From Aquimarina sp040786285 (GTDB lineage: Bacteria; Bacteroidota; Bacteroidia; Flavobacteriales; Flavobacteriaceae): 64,000 bases of DNA. Within the stretch, counting starts at the first letter, position 1, and the number at the start of each line of letters is the position of its first letter. Shown here one piece after another: positions 8,103-17,211 of the stretch. The notes under the pieces were generated by a model. It made no database searches. It saw nothing but the letters and a program-made list of their open reading frames with translations, and had not been told where the DNA came from. The position numbers were made by a program, and so were the translations under genes. The stretch lies in contig NZ_JBFMKQ010000001.1 in assembly GCF_040786285.1 (NCBI RefSeq), positions 1,302,001 to 1,366,000 of the forward strand, in the 5' to 3' direction.

Positions 8103-8942
8103 ATGAAAAAAATTCTTGTCCCTGTAGACTTTTCAGAATATTCAGAATACGCATTGCAAGTAGCAGCCATTATTGCAAAACAACAAGATGCTGAGATTAT
8201 AGTCTTGCATATGCTTGGATTGTCTGAGGCCGTATTAACCAAAAATGAAGGCCAGGAAGTTGCAGAAGCACTATATTATATGAAACTTGCAGAAAAGAGG
8301 TTTGAAACTTTTTTAGATAGAGATTATCTAAAAGGAATTAAGCTTAGCGAAACTGTACAGAATTATAAAATTTTTAGTGAAGTTAATGAAGTAGCACATG
8401 AAAATGATGCAGACCTGATTATAATGGGATCTCACGGAACGACTGGTTTGAGAGAAGAAGTATTTATAGGCTCGAATACAGAAAAAGTTGTTCGTACTTC
8501 AGATATTCCGGTATTAGTGATAAAAAACCCGGGAGAAGATTTCAAGATGAAAGAAGTTGTATTTGCTTGTGATTTTAAAATTGAGAACCTGCGATCTTAT
8601 CACAATGCCATGAAATTATTCGAATCGCTAGGAGCTAATATTCATTTATTGTATGTAAATCTACCAGGAGAGAGGTTTAAAAATTCTGATCAAATGGAAG
8701 AAAGAGTAAAAGATTTTCTTTTTAAAGCAGATTCTGGTAACCTTGAGATGCATGATAAGGTAGTTTACTATAGTGATTATACCGTAGAAAGCGGAGTGTT
8801 TAATTATAGTAAAAAAATAGATGCCGATATTATTGCAATCCCTACGCATGGACGTCGTGGATTGGCGCATTTCTTTAGTGGAAGTATAGGCGAGGATATC
8901 GCAAATCATGCCAATAAACCTGTGATGACGTTTAAAATATAA
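8103..8942 (+). CDS. Tandem-domain universal stress protein
   Basis: A 279-residue cytosolic protein made of two UspA domains. The first has GSHGTTGLREEVFIGSNT, the G-2x-G-9x-G-S ATP-binding pattern. The second has a shorter glycine loop, THGRRGLAHFFSGSIGED, typical of tandem USPs of Bacteroidota. It differs from the seven-gene array at 38321-44598, whose second domains have lost the glycine motif. Monocistronic, with a Crp/Fnr-type promoter at 8007-8080. Confidence 0.92.
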   Translation: MKKILVPVDFSEYSEYALQVAAIIAKQQDAEIIVLHMLGLSEAVLTKNEGQEVAEALYYMKLAEKRFETFLDRDYLKGIKLSETVQNYKIFSEVNEVAHENDADLIIMGSHGTTGLREEVFIGSNTEKVVRTSDIPVLVIKNPGEDFKMKEVVFACDFKIENLRSYHNAMKLFESLGANIHLLYVNLPGERFKNSDQMEERVKDFLFKADSGNLEMHDKVVYYSDYTVESGVFNYSKKIDADIIAIPTHGRRGLAHFFSGSIGEDIANHANKPVMTFKI

Positions 8943-9042
8943 GAACTCTATAAACCTGAGTTTGAGATAACAAAATTATGTCAGAGTGTTTTGCGATGGC
9001 AAAAATGTATCGAAAACAATTAATTTTGGCTTAAAAGCCTAA

Positions 9043-9098
9043 TTTCGATACAATTTTTCTCCATTTCATTATGAAAAATCACTCAATTTGACGGCTTT
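9043..9098. repeat. Half copy of the TCTCGATAC intergenic repeat
   Basis: The stretch matches the right half of the 120-base inverted repeat at 28327-28446, sharing CGATACA, TTTTTCTCCATTTCATTA and a TTGACG end with a few substitutions. It lies between the USP gene and deoD, just after the USP transcript end. Confidence 0.7.
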
Positions 9099-9129
9099 TG
9101 GTCAAGTATAAACTTATGTTGAACTCAGG

Positions 9130-9828
9130 TTATAATGTAGATAATGCTATTTTAATCATATTGCTAAAGGTAGTTTCTCGTTCTTCTGAAGATGTTCTTT
9201 CTCCAGTTACTAAAGAATCAGAAATGGTTAAAATCGCTAAAGCTTTTACATTAAACTTTGCCGCAATGGTATATAATCCCGCGGCTTCCATTTCTACACA
9301 TAATATACCAAAATCTGCCCAGTGCTTATAAGAATCAGGATCATCTTCATAGAATTCATCAGAGGATAAAACGTTTCCGGCTTTTATCGTAATGTTATTA
9401 TCCTCTGCATATCGAGTAGCTTTCATAAATAACTCAAAATTAGCTGTAGGAGAATAATCAGCATTAATAAACCTAGAGTTATTAATCCCCGAAGTAGCCG
9501 AAGCTGCCATGGCAATGACGATATCCCTAATGTGTACATCTTTTTGATAGGACCCTGCAGAACCCACGCGAATCAGGTTTTTTACTCCATAATCATTAAT
9601 GAGTTCATGACAATAAATGAGCGCAGATGGGATTCCCATCCCAGTTCCTTGCACCGAAACACGTTTGCCGTTATACGTTCCGGTATAGCCAAACATTCCT
9701 CTGATTTCATTATAGCAAAATGGGTTTTTTAAAAAAGTTTCTGCGATCCATTTGGCACGTAGCGGATCCCCTGGTAATAAAACGGTTTCAGCAATTTCTC
9801 CTTGTTTTGCAGCGATGTGTACACTCAT
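9130..9828 (-). CDS. deoD: Purine nucleoside phosphorylase, DeoD type
   Basis: A 232-residue enzyme that splits purine nucleosides with phosphate into base and (deoxy)ribose 1-phosphate. Recognisable features are the VLLPGDPLRAKWIAE phosphate-loop start, GTGMGIPSALIY, RVGSAGSYQ, the VEMEAAGLY nucleoside-binding motif and TISDSLVTGE. Length is normal for hexameric DeoD. The neighbouring deoC would process deoxyribose phosphate, so the pair covers deoxynucleoside catabolism. A 280-base gap with a repeat separates the two, so co-transcription is uncertain. Confidence 0.95.
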   Translation of the reverse strand: MSVHIAAKQGEIAETVLLPGDPLRAKWIAETFLKNPFCYNEIRGMFGYTGTYNGKRVSVQGTGMGIPSALIYCHELINDYGVKNLIRVGSAGSYQKDVHIRDIVIAMAASATSGINNSRFINADYSPTANFELFMKATRYAEDNNITIKAGNVLSSDEFYEDDPDSYKHWADFGILCVEMEAAGLYTIAAKFNVKALAILTISDSLVTGERTSSEERETTFSNMIKIALSTL

Positions 9829-9886
9829 TTTTTATTGATTTCAATTGAAGTTAAAAAACTAGATACTTAATTTTAAGGTTCTAAAA

Positions 9887-9985
9887 ATTTTACTCGATAA
9901 TCGAGATTTAAATGCTCCGAGGCTTGCCTCGAAATCAAAATTATTTTCCAACCAATGCCTCGCGGGTTTGCCCCGAGGTAGTTTA
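9887..9985. repeat. Intergenic hairpin repeat (second copy at 48242-48297)
   Basis: Within the 280-base gap between deoD and deoC. The sequence from TTTACTCGAT to GGTAGTTTACT matches, on the opposite strand, the shorter element at 48242-48297, except for an internal insertion of roughly 40 bases. It contains CGAGG-CTTG-CCTCG and CCTCG-C-GGG-TTTG-CCC-CGAGG hairpins. No gene or operator was seen in the rest of the gap. Confidence 0.7.
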
Positions 9986-10108
9986 CTAACAATAAGCAGT
10001 TTTTAGTATGCAGTCACTGCCTACTTATAATACTGCTTACTTTTGTATCATGCTCTGAAAAAGTAATTTCATTCATATCTAAATTTTACACATTCAATTT
10101 ATAACGGT

Positions 10109-10753
10109 CTAGTATGAAGTTACTATGGGAATCCCAGATGAGGTACCTATTCTTGAAACCCCCAGATTAATGTATTGTTTTGCTGTTTCTACATCTCTAA
10201 TACCTCCTGAAGCTTTTATTTTTACATGATCTTTTACTTCGTTTTTCATTAGTTTTACGTCTTCAAGAGTAGCACCACCCGTACCAAATCCGGTAGAGGT
10301 TTTTATAAAATCTGCTCCGGCGTTTAAAGATAATGTACAGGCAATTCTTTTCTCTTCATCGGTGAGATAACAATTTTCGAAAATCACTTTTAGCACGTTA
10401 TCTCCGATTGCTTTTTTAAGGGCTCTAATTTCGTCTTCTACAATTTTGTAATATCCCGATTTTAATAAACCTATATTAATAACCATGTCAATTTCATCGG
10501 CTCCCTGATCAATACATTGTTGAGCTTCGAATACTTTGGCTCGAGCTAACATAGCCCCAAGCGGAAACCCTACCACGGCAGCAACTTTTATATCAGTATG
10601 CATTAATTCACTATCTGCCAATGCAACATAATAACCATTTACACAAACCGCATAAAAATCATGTTCTTTAGCTTCTGTGCAAAGTTTTTTGATATCATCA
10701 ACAGTAGCATCGGCTTTTAGTAGGGTATGGTCTATATATGTATTTAGTAACAT
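10109..10753 (-). CDS. deoC: Deoxyribose-phosphate aldolase
   Basis: A 214-residue TIM-barrel class I aldolase that converts 2-deoxyribose 5-phosphate to acetaldehyde and glyceraldehyde 3-phosphate. The Schiff-base Lys is in FIKTSTGFG (151), the second Lys in IKASGGIRD (about 180) and the Asp in DEIDMVINIG. The thioredoxin gene ends two bases before its start, so the two are probably one transcript. Confidence 0.95.
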   Translation of the reverse strand: MLLNTYIDHTLLKADATVDDIKKLCTEAKEHDFYAVCVNGYYVALADSELMHTDIKVAAVVGFPLGAMLARAKVFEAQQCIDQGADEIDMVINIGLLKSGYYKIVEDEIRALKKAIGDNVLKVIFENCYLTDEEKRIACTLSLNAGADFIKTSTGFGTGGATLEDVKLMKNEVKDHVKIKASGGIRDVETAKQYINLGVSRIGTSSGIPIVTSY

Positions 10754-10755
10754 AA

Positions 10756-11055
10756 CTACTGGTATGAATTAATTACTTCAATAATATCATTTTTCTGTAA
10801 TACTCCAGATTGTCGCCAGAGCTGTTTCCCTTCTTTAAACAATATCATGGTAGGGACACCTCTAACCTGATATTTTGCGGCTAAGGGTTGGTTTTTATCC
10901 ACATCAATTTTTACAATCTTGATACTTTCATGCAATTCATCTTTAACCTGTTTTAGAATTGGAGCAAGCACTTTACAAGGGCCACACCAATCGGCAAAAA
11001 AATCAACCAACACAGGTGTTTCTGAATTTATAATATTATTAAAGCTATCTTTCAT
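10756..11055 (-). CDS. Thioredoxin
   Basis: A 99-residue cytosolic thioredoxin with the active site WCGPC (Cys24 and Cys27), the cis-Pro loop RGVPTMILF and KIDVDKN. It is a disulfide reductase. It lies directly upstream of deoC. No Crp/Fnr-type site was found before it. Confidence 0.93.
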   Translation of the reverse strand: MKDSFNNIINSETPVLVDFFADWCGPCKVLAPILKQVKDELHESIKIVKIDVDKNQPLAAKYQVRGVPTMILFKEGKQLWRQSGVLQKNDIIEVINSYQ

Positions 11056-11128
11056 AAGTTCGTTTAGAGTTCTATAATTTCGATATCACTAAATTAAAAC
11101 AATGGATTTAGAAAGCACTGTTTTAGGT

Positions 11129-12022
11129 TTAACTTATTATAGGCGAGTTATTATATTTCTTAAGCAAATGCATAATTTTCTTTATCGGAATTTCTATAGA
11201 ATATGTTCCCGTGTAAGAAGGACAGATTACACAATCATCAAAATAGAATTCGATAACATCATCATTTACAACAAAATTGTTTTTATAAGCTTTAAAATCT
11301 CCTTCAGATAGTTCCCAGCATTCATAATATAATTCACCAGATTGGATATTTTCCTTTATAATAGTATTTATAGTTTTGAATATTTCTTGCTCTGCCCCTT
11401 TTTCAAAAAGATCATTAAAATAGATAAAATCGTGTTTCTGAAGATCAAAATTAACACAATCAAATAAGTAAGTAGAATACAACATACCAGAGTAATAATT
11501 CTCTTTATATAGTACTACACTAATTAGATCATTTTTTACATTATAAATCTTGTAGTCAATAGTTCTCTTGTCTCTAAATCTATTGATTTTTAGTGTGTCA
11601 CAAAGTAGTTCTTTGTCTTCTAGAATTTGATTTTCAGTTTTTTCAATATTTAAATAGTTCTCTTTAATAAAAGTATTGAATACAGAATATCCTTGATCGA
11701 TTTTCTCATTGAGATAAGGATATTTATAGTCTAATACGTAGAGATCTTCTTCTTTGTAAAACTCTTTTGATACTACTAATTTCTGTAATTGAACCTTATC
11801 ATCTTCAGTTTTAATTAACTTTTCTCGCTTAATAGATTTTGTTTTCTCTTGATTAAGTTCCAGGCTTTCTTCAGAGAAAACGACTACGGTATCTTGTACG
11901 GGTTGATCTATTTGTTGTTCTGTTTCTACCTCTTTCGAATCAGAAACTTTTTGAGGTGATGTCTCGTTTTTACAAGCAATACAACTTAAGAAAATAAGAC
12001 AACTGATTATTAGTGTTTTCAT
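11129..12022 (-). CDS. Lipoprotein of the DUF3298 / RsiV-like type
   Basis: A 297-residue lipoprotein. The N-terminal signal ends in the lipobox LSCIAC (Cys about 17), followed by an acidic linker rich in Glu and Gln to about residue 80. The C-terminal half (YPYLNEKID, then FIYFNDLFEKG, then FDDCVICPSYTGTYSIEIPI) resembles the DUF4163/DUF3298 domain pair found in RsiV and PdaC. Its role is unknown. Confidence 0.6.
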   Translation of the reverse strand: MKTLIISCLIFLSCIACKNETSPQKVSDSKEVETEQQIDQPVQDTVVVFSEESLELNQEKTKSIKREKLIKTEDDKVQLQKLVVSKEFYKEEDLYVLDYKYPYLNEKIDQGYSVFNTFIKENYLNIEKTENQILEDKELLCDTLKINRFRDKRTIDYKIYNVKNDLISVVLYKENYYSGMLYSTYLFDCVNFDLQKHDFIYFNDLFEKGAEQEIFKTINTIIKENIQSGELYYECWELSEGDFKAYKNNFVVNDDVIEFYFDDCVICPSYTGTYSIEIPIKKIMHLLKKYNNSPIIS

Positions 12023-12062
12023 GGTGTTTTTTTTGATATTATATATCGATAGAAATGAATAA

Positions 12063-12578
12063 TTACTTTGTTTTGTGAACTGTTTTCATACATTTCTTTA
12101 TTAATTTATTTGCCCAATCATAGTGGCTTGAAGTCGCAGAAATAAGATACGAGGCCAATGAAGTTGTTCCTGTCCATTTAAATCTTCGCTTTTCAAACAG
12201 CTCTTCTTCAGTATGATGGTTAATTATTTTTTGCAATTCATCAAATGAGTTTTGAAGTGCTTTTTTTACTACACTTACTTCTGTTTGACTATATTTCTTT
12301 TGAATTTCTCTATTAAGATCCGGAGTTGTTTTCCAGGTATGTCCTTTTGCAGGCATGTCGGGTTTATTTCCGGTCATGCCTATGTTATACCAGTCTAGCA
12401 TCATTAAGTGCCAATGGTGAAGATGTGCTAATACATCTCTAATATTTCTATTGAGGTAACCATTGGGAAACTCCTGATTTAATTGTTCTTCGGGAAAAGA
12501 AGTAACCAAATCTAATAACGTATTGTAGTTCTTGTTGCTTAGGTTAACTAATTCATCCTTGGTTTTTGGTCGAGGCAT
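12063..12578 (-). CDS. ClbS/DfsB-like (DinB superfamily) four-helix protein
   Basis: A 171-residue protein starting MPRPKTKDELV, the usual ClbS/DfsB N-terminus, with NRNIRDVLAHLHHWHLMMLDW and MPAKGHTWKTTPDLN as family motifs. ClbS hydrolyses the genotoxin colibactin in E. coli; most homologues have no known substrate. The ATG at 12578 is preferred over an in-frame start at 12623 because the promoter at 12600-12642 would start transcription downstream of 12623. Confidence 0.8.
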   Translation of the reverse strand: MPRPKTKDELVNLSNKNYNTLLDLVTSFPEEQLNQEFPNGYLNRNIRDVLAHLHHWHLMMLDWYNIGMTGNKPDMPAKGHTWKTTPDLNREIQKKYSQTEVSVVKKALQNSFDELQKIINHHTEEELFEKRRFKWTGTTSLASYLISATSSHYDWANKLIKKCMKTVHKTK

Positions 12579-12599
12579 GTCTTTATATGTTTTACATAC

Positions 12600-12642
12600 T
12601 AAATGTAATAGAGATTTTGACATGAAAATATGATAAGAATCA
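12600..12642 (-). promoter_or_regulatory. Crp/Fnr-type operator and -7 box before the ClbS-like gene
   Basis: Palindrome TGATAAGAATCA at 12631-12642, then 23 bases, then TACATTTA at 12607-12600 on the minus strand. It fixes the start codon at 12578. Confidence 0.72.
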
Positions 12643-12661
12643 GTTGAGATGAAATTTTAAA

Positions 12662-12958
12662 TTAAAGATTTTCATATAAGTCCAATCTGTTTCTTAGGGT
12701 ATTCACTTCATGTTGAATTTTATGAACTCGCTCTAGCAAGTGTATAATTACTTCGACTCCTTCAAGATTAATCTCTAACTCCTGATGGAAAAGTAAAATT
12801 TGCTCTAGTTTAGGAAGTTCTTCTGGATTTAAAAATGCAGTTTGTTGAATACTAATAATTTCAATTAATCCAAAATCATGTAAGGAGTTGATGAAAGATA
12901 ATTCTATTTGGTGATTTACACAAAATTCTTTAGCAGGTATGAGATGTTCTTTGGTCAT
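12662..12958 (-). CDS. cbpM: Chaperone modulator CbpM
   Basis: A 98-residue MerR-like helical protein of the CbpM type (a winged-helix start LIPAKEFCVNHQIELSFINSL, then a C-terminal helix). In E. coli CbpM binds the J-domain of CbpA and inhibits it. It follows cbpA by ten bases, the conserved order. Confidence 0.85.
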   Translation of the reverse strand: MTKEHLIPAKEFCVNHQIELSFINSLHDFGLIEIISIQQTAFLNPEELPKLEQILLFHQELEINLEGVEVIIHLLERVHKIQHEVNTLRNRLDLYENL

Positions 12959-12968
12959 TACACGATAT

Positions 12969-13859
12969 TTAAAGTTTGGATAATTCTCTAAATAATTCCT
13001 TTTGTTTTTGAGAAAGGTTTTTGGGCATTTTTATGGTGTAGGTGATGTATAAATCTCCAAAGAGACCTTCCTTTTTATACACTGGGAACCCTTTTCCTTT
13101 TAGCTTTACTTTTGTGCCATTCTGAGTTTCGGGTTTTACATTTAGTTTCACTTTTCCGTCAAGTGTATCAATCGTTATTTCTCCACCTAAAACTGCAGTA
13201 TATAGTTCAATTTCTTTATTTAAATACAGGTCGCTTTTATCTCGTCTAAATTGTGTTCTGTTTTCTATAACAAAGGTGATATACAGATCACCTTTTGGGC
13301 CACCGCCGATTCCTGGTCCACCATGACCTTTGATTTTGATGGTTTGCCCATTTTCTACTCCTGCGGGAATAGTAATTCTAATATTTTTCCCGTTAACAGT
13401 GAGTGTTCTTTTATGAGACGAATAAACATCCATTAAGTCAAGGTGTAACTCTGCATTAAAATCTTGGCCTCGATATTTTACTTGACCTCGACTATAACTT
13501 CTTCCTGCACCACCAAACATAGATTCGAAGAAATCAGAGAAATCCCCTTGAGAAAAGTCTTCATAAGACTGCTGTTGTCTACCCGAACCGCTATATTGCC
13601 CTTGTGATTGTCGTGCTTTTTCAAACTCCTCGGCATGTTTCCAGTCTTTACCATACTGATCGTATTTTTTACGATTTTCGGGATCGCTTAATACTTCATT
13701 GGCTTCATTGATTTCTTTAAACTTTTGTTCTGCTTTCTTATCATTAGGATTGAGGTCCGGATGATATTTTCGGGCTAATTTTCGATATGCTTTTTTGATA
13801 TCAGCTTCCGAAGCATTTTTAGAAACACCTAGTATTTTATAGTAATCAATAAACTCCAT
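12969..13859 (-). CDS. cbpA: DnaJ-type co-chaperone CbpA
   Basis: A 296-residue J-protein. The J-domain (1-70) contains HPD (in RKYHPDLNPND). A G/F/S-rich linker (about 80-130) follows, then two beta-sandwich client-binding domains without the zinc finger, the CbpA rather than DnaJ layout. It stimulates DnaK ATPase and, in E. coli, also binds curved DNA in stationary phase. It is between the TerB-like gene (21 bases upstream) and cbpM, under the promoter at 14311-14353. Confidence 0.93.
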   Translation of the reverse strand: MEFIDYYKILGVSKNASEADIKKAYRKLARKYHPDLNPNDKKAEQKFKEINEANEVLSDPENRKKYDQYGKDWKHAEEFEKARQSQGQYSGSGRQQQSYEDFSQGDFSDFFESMFGGAGRSYSRGQVKYRGQDFNAELHLDLMDVYSSHKRTLTVNGKNIRITIPAGVENGQTIKIKGHGGPGIGGGPKGDLYITFVIENRTQFRRDKSDLYLNKEIELYTAVLGGEITIDTLDGKVKLNVKPETQNGTKVKLKGKGFPVYKKEGLFGDLYITYTIKMPKNLSQKQKELFRELSKL

Positions 13860-13880
13860 GTTTTTATTGAGAATTAGGTG

Positions 13881-14285
13881 TTATTTTTCAAAAATCAATT
13901 TCAACCGACCTAGCATCATCAATTCTGATTTGTTTTTACCAGAAAAAGCTCCAGCAATTGCGTTGCAAGTACTCCAAACCAGTTGTTTTAGTTTATCTGT
14001 AAAGCGAAATTTATTTTCTTTGAAGTAAGATTCAAATTGACTAAAGGACTCTTCGGCATTTAGCTCTTCGTGGTCGAGCCAATCAAAAACGATCTCGATC
14101 TGAAAAGCTGCATCAACACCAAAATCATCTTCTACATCATCTAATTTCATCCATTCTGACTTTACAATTTTTCGCAATGATTCATATTCTGATGGGCGAA
14201 CAACTTTATCAGAAGCAGCAATCGCATAGAATAACTTTCCTAGATTTTGATAAAATGTAATTCCTATGTTTTGAGTTGTATTCAT
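13881..14285 (-). CDS. TerB-like protein
   Basis: A 134-residue helical protein resembling the TerB tellurite-resistance fold: an LFYAIAASDKVVRPSEYESL segment near residue 18 is the acidic turn between paired helices typical of TerB. The C-terminal half is less clear. First gene of the operon with cbpA and cbpM. No direct evidence for tellurite resistance. Confidence 0.55.
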   Translation of the reverse strand: MNTTQNIGITFYQNLGKLFYAIAASDKVVRPSEYESLRKIVKSEWMKLDDVEDDFGVDAAFQIEIVFDWLDHEELNAEESFSQFESYFKENKFRFTDKLKQLVWSTCNAIAGAFSGKNKSELMMLGRLKLIFEK

Positions 14286-14310
14286 GATATTAAATTATCG
14301 ATTCGTAAGA

Positions 14311-14353
14311 TAAATGTACTAAGCTATGTCGAGGATTTTTATGACATAAATCA
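14311..14353 (-). promoter_or_regulatory. Crp/Fnr-type operator and -7 box, TerB-cbpA-cbpM operon
   Basis: Palindrome TGACATAAATCA at 14342-14353, then 23 bases, then TACATTTA at 14318-14311 on the minus strand. Start codon at 14285. Confidence 0.72.
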
Positions 14354-14376
14354 GTTGAATTGATATAAACACAGTA

Positions 14377-15468
14377 TTATTTGGCAATCAGGCTCGCCTG
14401 GATTAGCATAAATTCGGTTAAATTGGTGAGATCTATTGCTCCTACTAATTTGTCATTATTGGTGACAGCAAAAAAATCGTTTTTTTCTGTATTGATTAAT
14501 TTAAAAATATCCTTTAAATCTGCATGTTGGTCAATTGATTTAAACGATGTAGACATTACATCTTTTATACGTAAGTTTTTGTTCTTAGAGTTTTTTATAA
14601 TATCTCTATGATATAGTATACCTGCAGTTTTTGATTCTTGTACGACTATAAAGTTTTTTTCGGTTCCTGATAGTAATAATTCGATAACATCCTCGATAGT
14701 ATTATCTGGTTTTAGGACAGAAATATTAGTAAGCATGGCTTCACTTATTTTATGGCCTTTTAGTAATGCTAATTGTCGTACCATTTTACTTTCGCCGTAG
14801 GCACCAAAATAAATGAACAAGCCTATGATTACTAAAAAAGGATTATAAAGAATCCCGATAATTACAAAAACTAAAGCAAGAAACTGACCGATTCCTGAGG
14901 CGATATTAGTGGCGGTAACCCGATCCATTTTCATAGCAAGGATAGCTCTAAGCACACGACCACCATCCATAGGAAATGCTGGGATAAAATTAAATATAGC
15001 AAGTGCTATGTTGGCAAAGAAAAGGTAAATTATTAGGTTTTGAGCGGTAACATGACTTAACGTGCTTTCTAATTGATTGGGATCCTGGTCAAAGAAAAAT
15101 GATACTCGAACAAATAAAAGCAGAAACATCGCTATAGCAATATTTACTGCCGGCCCTGCTAAGGCAATCAATAACTCTTGTCTTGGGTTTTCGGGGATAG
15201 TATCCATAGAAGCAACACCGCCAATAGGTAGTAATGTTATTTTTTTGGTAGTTACTCCAAATTTTCTGGCAGTTAGGATATGACCAAATTCATGAAACAC
15301 CACACAAACAAATAATAAGAGAATAAAAATAGTACTCATTAAGGCATTTTGTAGGGTTCCACCGGCCTTTAATTCCAAAAATATTACCCAGGCTAAAATG
15401 AAAACAAATGTCCAGTGAATTTCAATAGTTACTTTAAAAAGCTTCCCTAAATTTAAGACTCCTTTCAT
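14377..15468 (-). CDS. Site-2 protease (M50) with CBS domains
   Basis: A 363-residue membrane metalloprotease of the Rip3/M50B type. The zinc motif HEFGH lies near residue 60 and the second ligand site in FPMDGGR (about 165). About five or six membrane helices are followed by a cytosolic pair of CBS repeats (about 240-360). CBS domains usually bind adenine nucleotides, so proteolysis may respond to energy state. Its substrate is unknown. Promoter at 15485-15527. Confidence 0.88.
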   Translation of the reverse strand: MKGVLNLGKLFKVTIEIHWTFVFILAWVIFLELKAGGTLQNALMSTIFILLLFVCVVFHEFGHILTARKFGVTTKKITLLPIGGVASMDTIPENPRQELLIALAGPAVNIAIAMFLLLFVRVSFFFDQDPNQLESTLSHVTAQNLIIYLFFANIALAIFNFIPAFPMDGGRVLRAILAMKMDRVTATNIASGIGQFLALVFVIIGILYNPFLVIIGLFIYFGAYGESKMVRQLALLKGHKISEAMLTNISVLKPDNTIEDVIELLLSGTEKNFIVVQESKTAGILYHRDIIKNSKNKNLRIKDVMSTSFKSIDQHADLKDIFKLINTEKNDFFAVTNNDKLVGAIDLTNLTEFMLIQASLIAK

Positions 15469-15484
15469 GATTCATAATTTTTGG

Positions 15485-15527
15485 TTAAAGTATCCAAAGA
15501 GGTACTAATAATAAATGACCAATATCA
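15485..15527 (-). promoter_or_regulatory. Crp/Fnr-type operator and -7 box before the M50 protease
   Basis: Palindrome TGACCAATATCA at 15516-15527, then 23 bases, then TACTTTAA at 15492-15485 on the minus strand. Start codon at 15468. It is 110 bases from the divergent kinase gene and shows no matching box in that direction. Confidence 0.68.
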
Positions 15528-15637
15528 TTATTTGTAGGTTTTTCTTGTACATTTGTAGGAATATGCTGAGTCTTCAACCACATAAGATTATACTCTAGTA
15601 TTATGACCATAAATTTAATATAGACGAACCTGTATTT

Positions 15638-17209
15638 ATGCCATTTACCAACGAAAATACATTTGACATTCTTGCCGAAGCAATTTCGGAAGGGGTTGTT
15701 ATTGTAGATGAAAATCAGACCATTGTAGCCACGAATAGTGGTGCAGAAACAATGTTTGGTTATGAAAGAGGCGAATTAAAAGGACAGCCATTAAATGTTT
15801 TAATTCCACAACAATATCGTGGAAATCACGGAGGCCATTTCAAAAGTTTTTTAAAGCATAGTGAGAAGCGTCAGATGGGCAGGGGAAGAGATATTAGTGG
15901 AGTTCGGAAATGCGGTAAAGCTTTTCCGGTAGAAGCAGGGTTAAGTCCTTTTGAAATATATGGAAAGACCTTTGTAATGGCATTGGTTATGGATATCACA
16001 GAACGCAAAAAAGCAGAGCAAGAGCTAAGGCACTGGGCAACAATTTTTGATGAATCCCTTAATGAAATCTTTATATTCGATACTACATCCTTAAATTTTA
16101 TTGATGTTAATCGTGGCGCTTTGAGAAATATAGGATATACTCTAGAAGAACTTAAGCAAATAACTCCTGTTGACATAAAACCGCAGTATACAGAGGCCCA
16201 ATTCAGGAAACTTCTTGAGGATTTACTCCAGAAAAAAGTAGAAAAACTAGAGTTTGAGACTGTGCATCAACGCAAAGATGGCACCATCTACCCGGTCGAG
16301 GTCCATCTTCAGTTATCGCATCTGGGTGATGCTCCTGTATTTGTGGCGATTATTCTTGATATTACTGATAGAAAAAATTATACAGAAAAGCTTGAAAAAA
16401 CGGTTGAAAACCGTACCAAAGAACTTAAAAAAACTGTCAATACATTAGAGAAGGAAGTAGAACGACGTAAGGAAGCCGAAGCCAAAACAAAAGAATCTTT
16501 AAAAAAGGAACGAGATCTTAATGAGTTAAAAACAAAGTTCTTGTCTCTGGTTTCACATGAGTTTAAAACTCCGCTAAGCGGTATTCTTACTTCAGCAACA
16601 CTTGTAGGTAAATATGCTAAGGAACAACAACAGGATAAAAGAGTTAAACATCTTGATACTATTAAGAATAAAGTAAAATATTTAGACAATATTCTTAATG
16701 ATTTCTTATCTATCGAACGTTTAGAAACAGGTAAGGCAACTTATAAGTTTACTACTTTTCCGCTTAGTAAGGTTATTAATGAAGTCGTATACAATGCTAA
16801 TATGTTGCTTAAAGATGGACAGAGAATAAATTATCCAAGCGATATAGATGATTATACAATAGAATTTGATGAAAAAATCTTAGAACTAGTGTTGTCAAAC
16901 CTTATTCATAATGCTATAAAATATTCTGGAGAGAACACCACTATAGATTTGTATGTTAGTTTTAAAAATGATGCCCTTACTTTTAGAATTATTGACAAGG
17001 GGATTGGTATCCCAGAAAAAGAACAGGAATTTATTTTTAAGCGTTATTTTAGAGCAGAAAATGCGTTGTTGGATCAAGGAACGGGGATTGGGTTAAACAT
17101 TGTGAAAAGTCATTTGGAAAATCTGGGCGGGACTATTACTTTTACAAGTGAAGAAAACGAAGGTTCAACTTTCGAAGTTCAAATACCAATAGCCAATAAT
17201 CACCAATAA
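15638..17209 (+). CDS. Soluble PAS-PAS sensor histidine kinase, FixL-like
   Basis: A 523-residue protein without membrane helices. PAS1 is at about 8-120, PAS2 at about 133-245, a coiled coil at 245-298, the HisKA domain with SHEFKTPLSG (phospho-His 307), and the HATPase domain (about 400-515) with NLIHNAIKYS, DKGIGIP and GTGIGLNIV. In PAS1 the order His64 (RGNHGGH) then Arg84 (GRGRDISG) has the 20-residue spacing of the heme ligand His200 and the O2-contacting Arg220 of Bradyrhizobium FixL, recalled from the literature. Many heme-free PAS domains share this His, so heme binding is only a hypothesis. The response regulator starts two bases after its stop. Confidence 0.88.
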   Translation: MPFTNENTFDILAEAISEGVVIVDENQTIVATNSGAETMFGYERGELKGQPLNVLIPQQYRGNHGGHFKSFLKHSEKRQMGRGRDISGVRKCGKAFPVEAGLSPFEIYGKTFVMALVMDITERKKAEQELRHWATIFDESLNEIFIFDTTSLNFIDVNRGALRNIGYTLEELKQITPVDIKPQYTEAQFRKLLEDLLQKKVEKLEFETVHQRKDGTIYPVEVHLQLSHLGDAPVFVAIILDITDRKNYTEKLEKTVENRTKELKKTVNTLEKEVERRKEAEAKTKESLKKERDLNELKTKFLSLVSHEFKTPLSGILTSATLVGKYAKEQQQDKRVKHLDTIKNKVKYLDNILNDFLSIERLETGKATYKFTTFPLSKVINEVVYNANMLLKDGQRINYPSDIDDYTIEFDEKILELVLSNLIHNAIKYSGENTTIDLYVSFKNDALTFRIIDKGIGIPEKEQEFIFKRYFRAENALLDQGTGIGLNIVKSHLENLGGTITFTSEENEGSTFEVQIPIANNHQ

Positions 17210-17211
17210 TA

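Noticed and set aside
9088..9105. TTGAC-N8-GTCAA dyad resembling an Fnr site between USP 8103 and deoD
   Set aside because: The TGA and TCA are ten, not six, bases apart, no -7 box follows at 23 bases, and it lies at the edge of a dispersed repeat.
13881..14285. Tellurite resistance determinant
   Set aside because: Only a TerB-like fold is suggested; no TerC, TerD or TerA partner is nearby, and the context is chaperones.
15528..15637. Self-regulation of the kinase/REC-Crp operon by the site at 15516
   Set aside because: No TAnnTT box lies 23 bases from the palindrome in the plus direction; the site fits the M50 protease promoter only.
15638..17209. Firm call of a heme-based oxygen sensor
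   Set aside because: The His/Arg spacing matches FixL as recalled, but many heme-free PAS domains share the same R-x2-H-x2-H pattern; kept as a hypothesis only.
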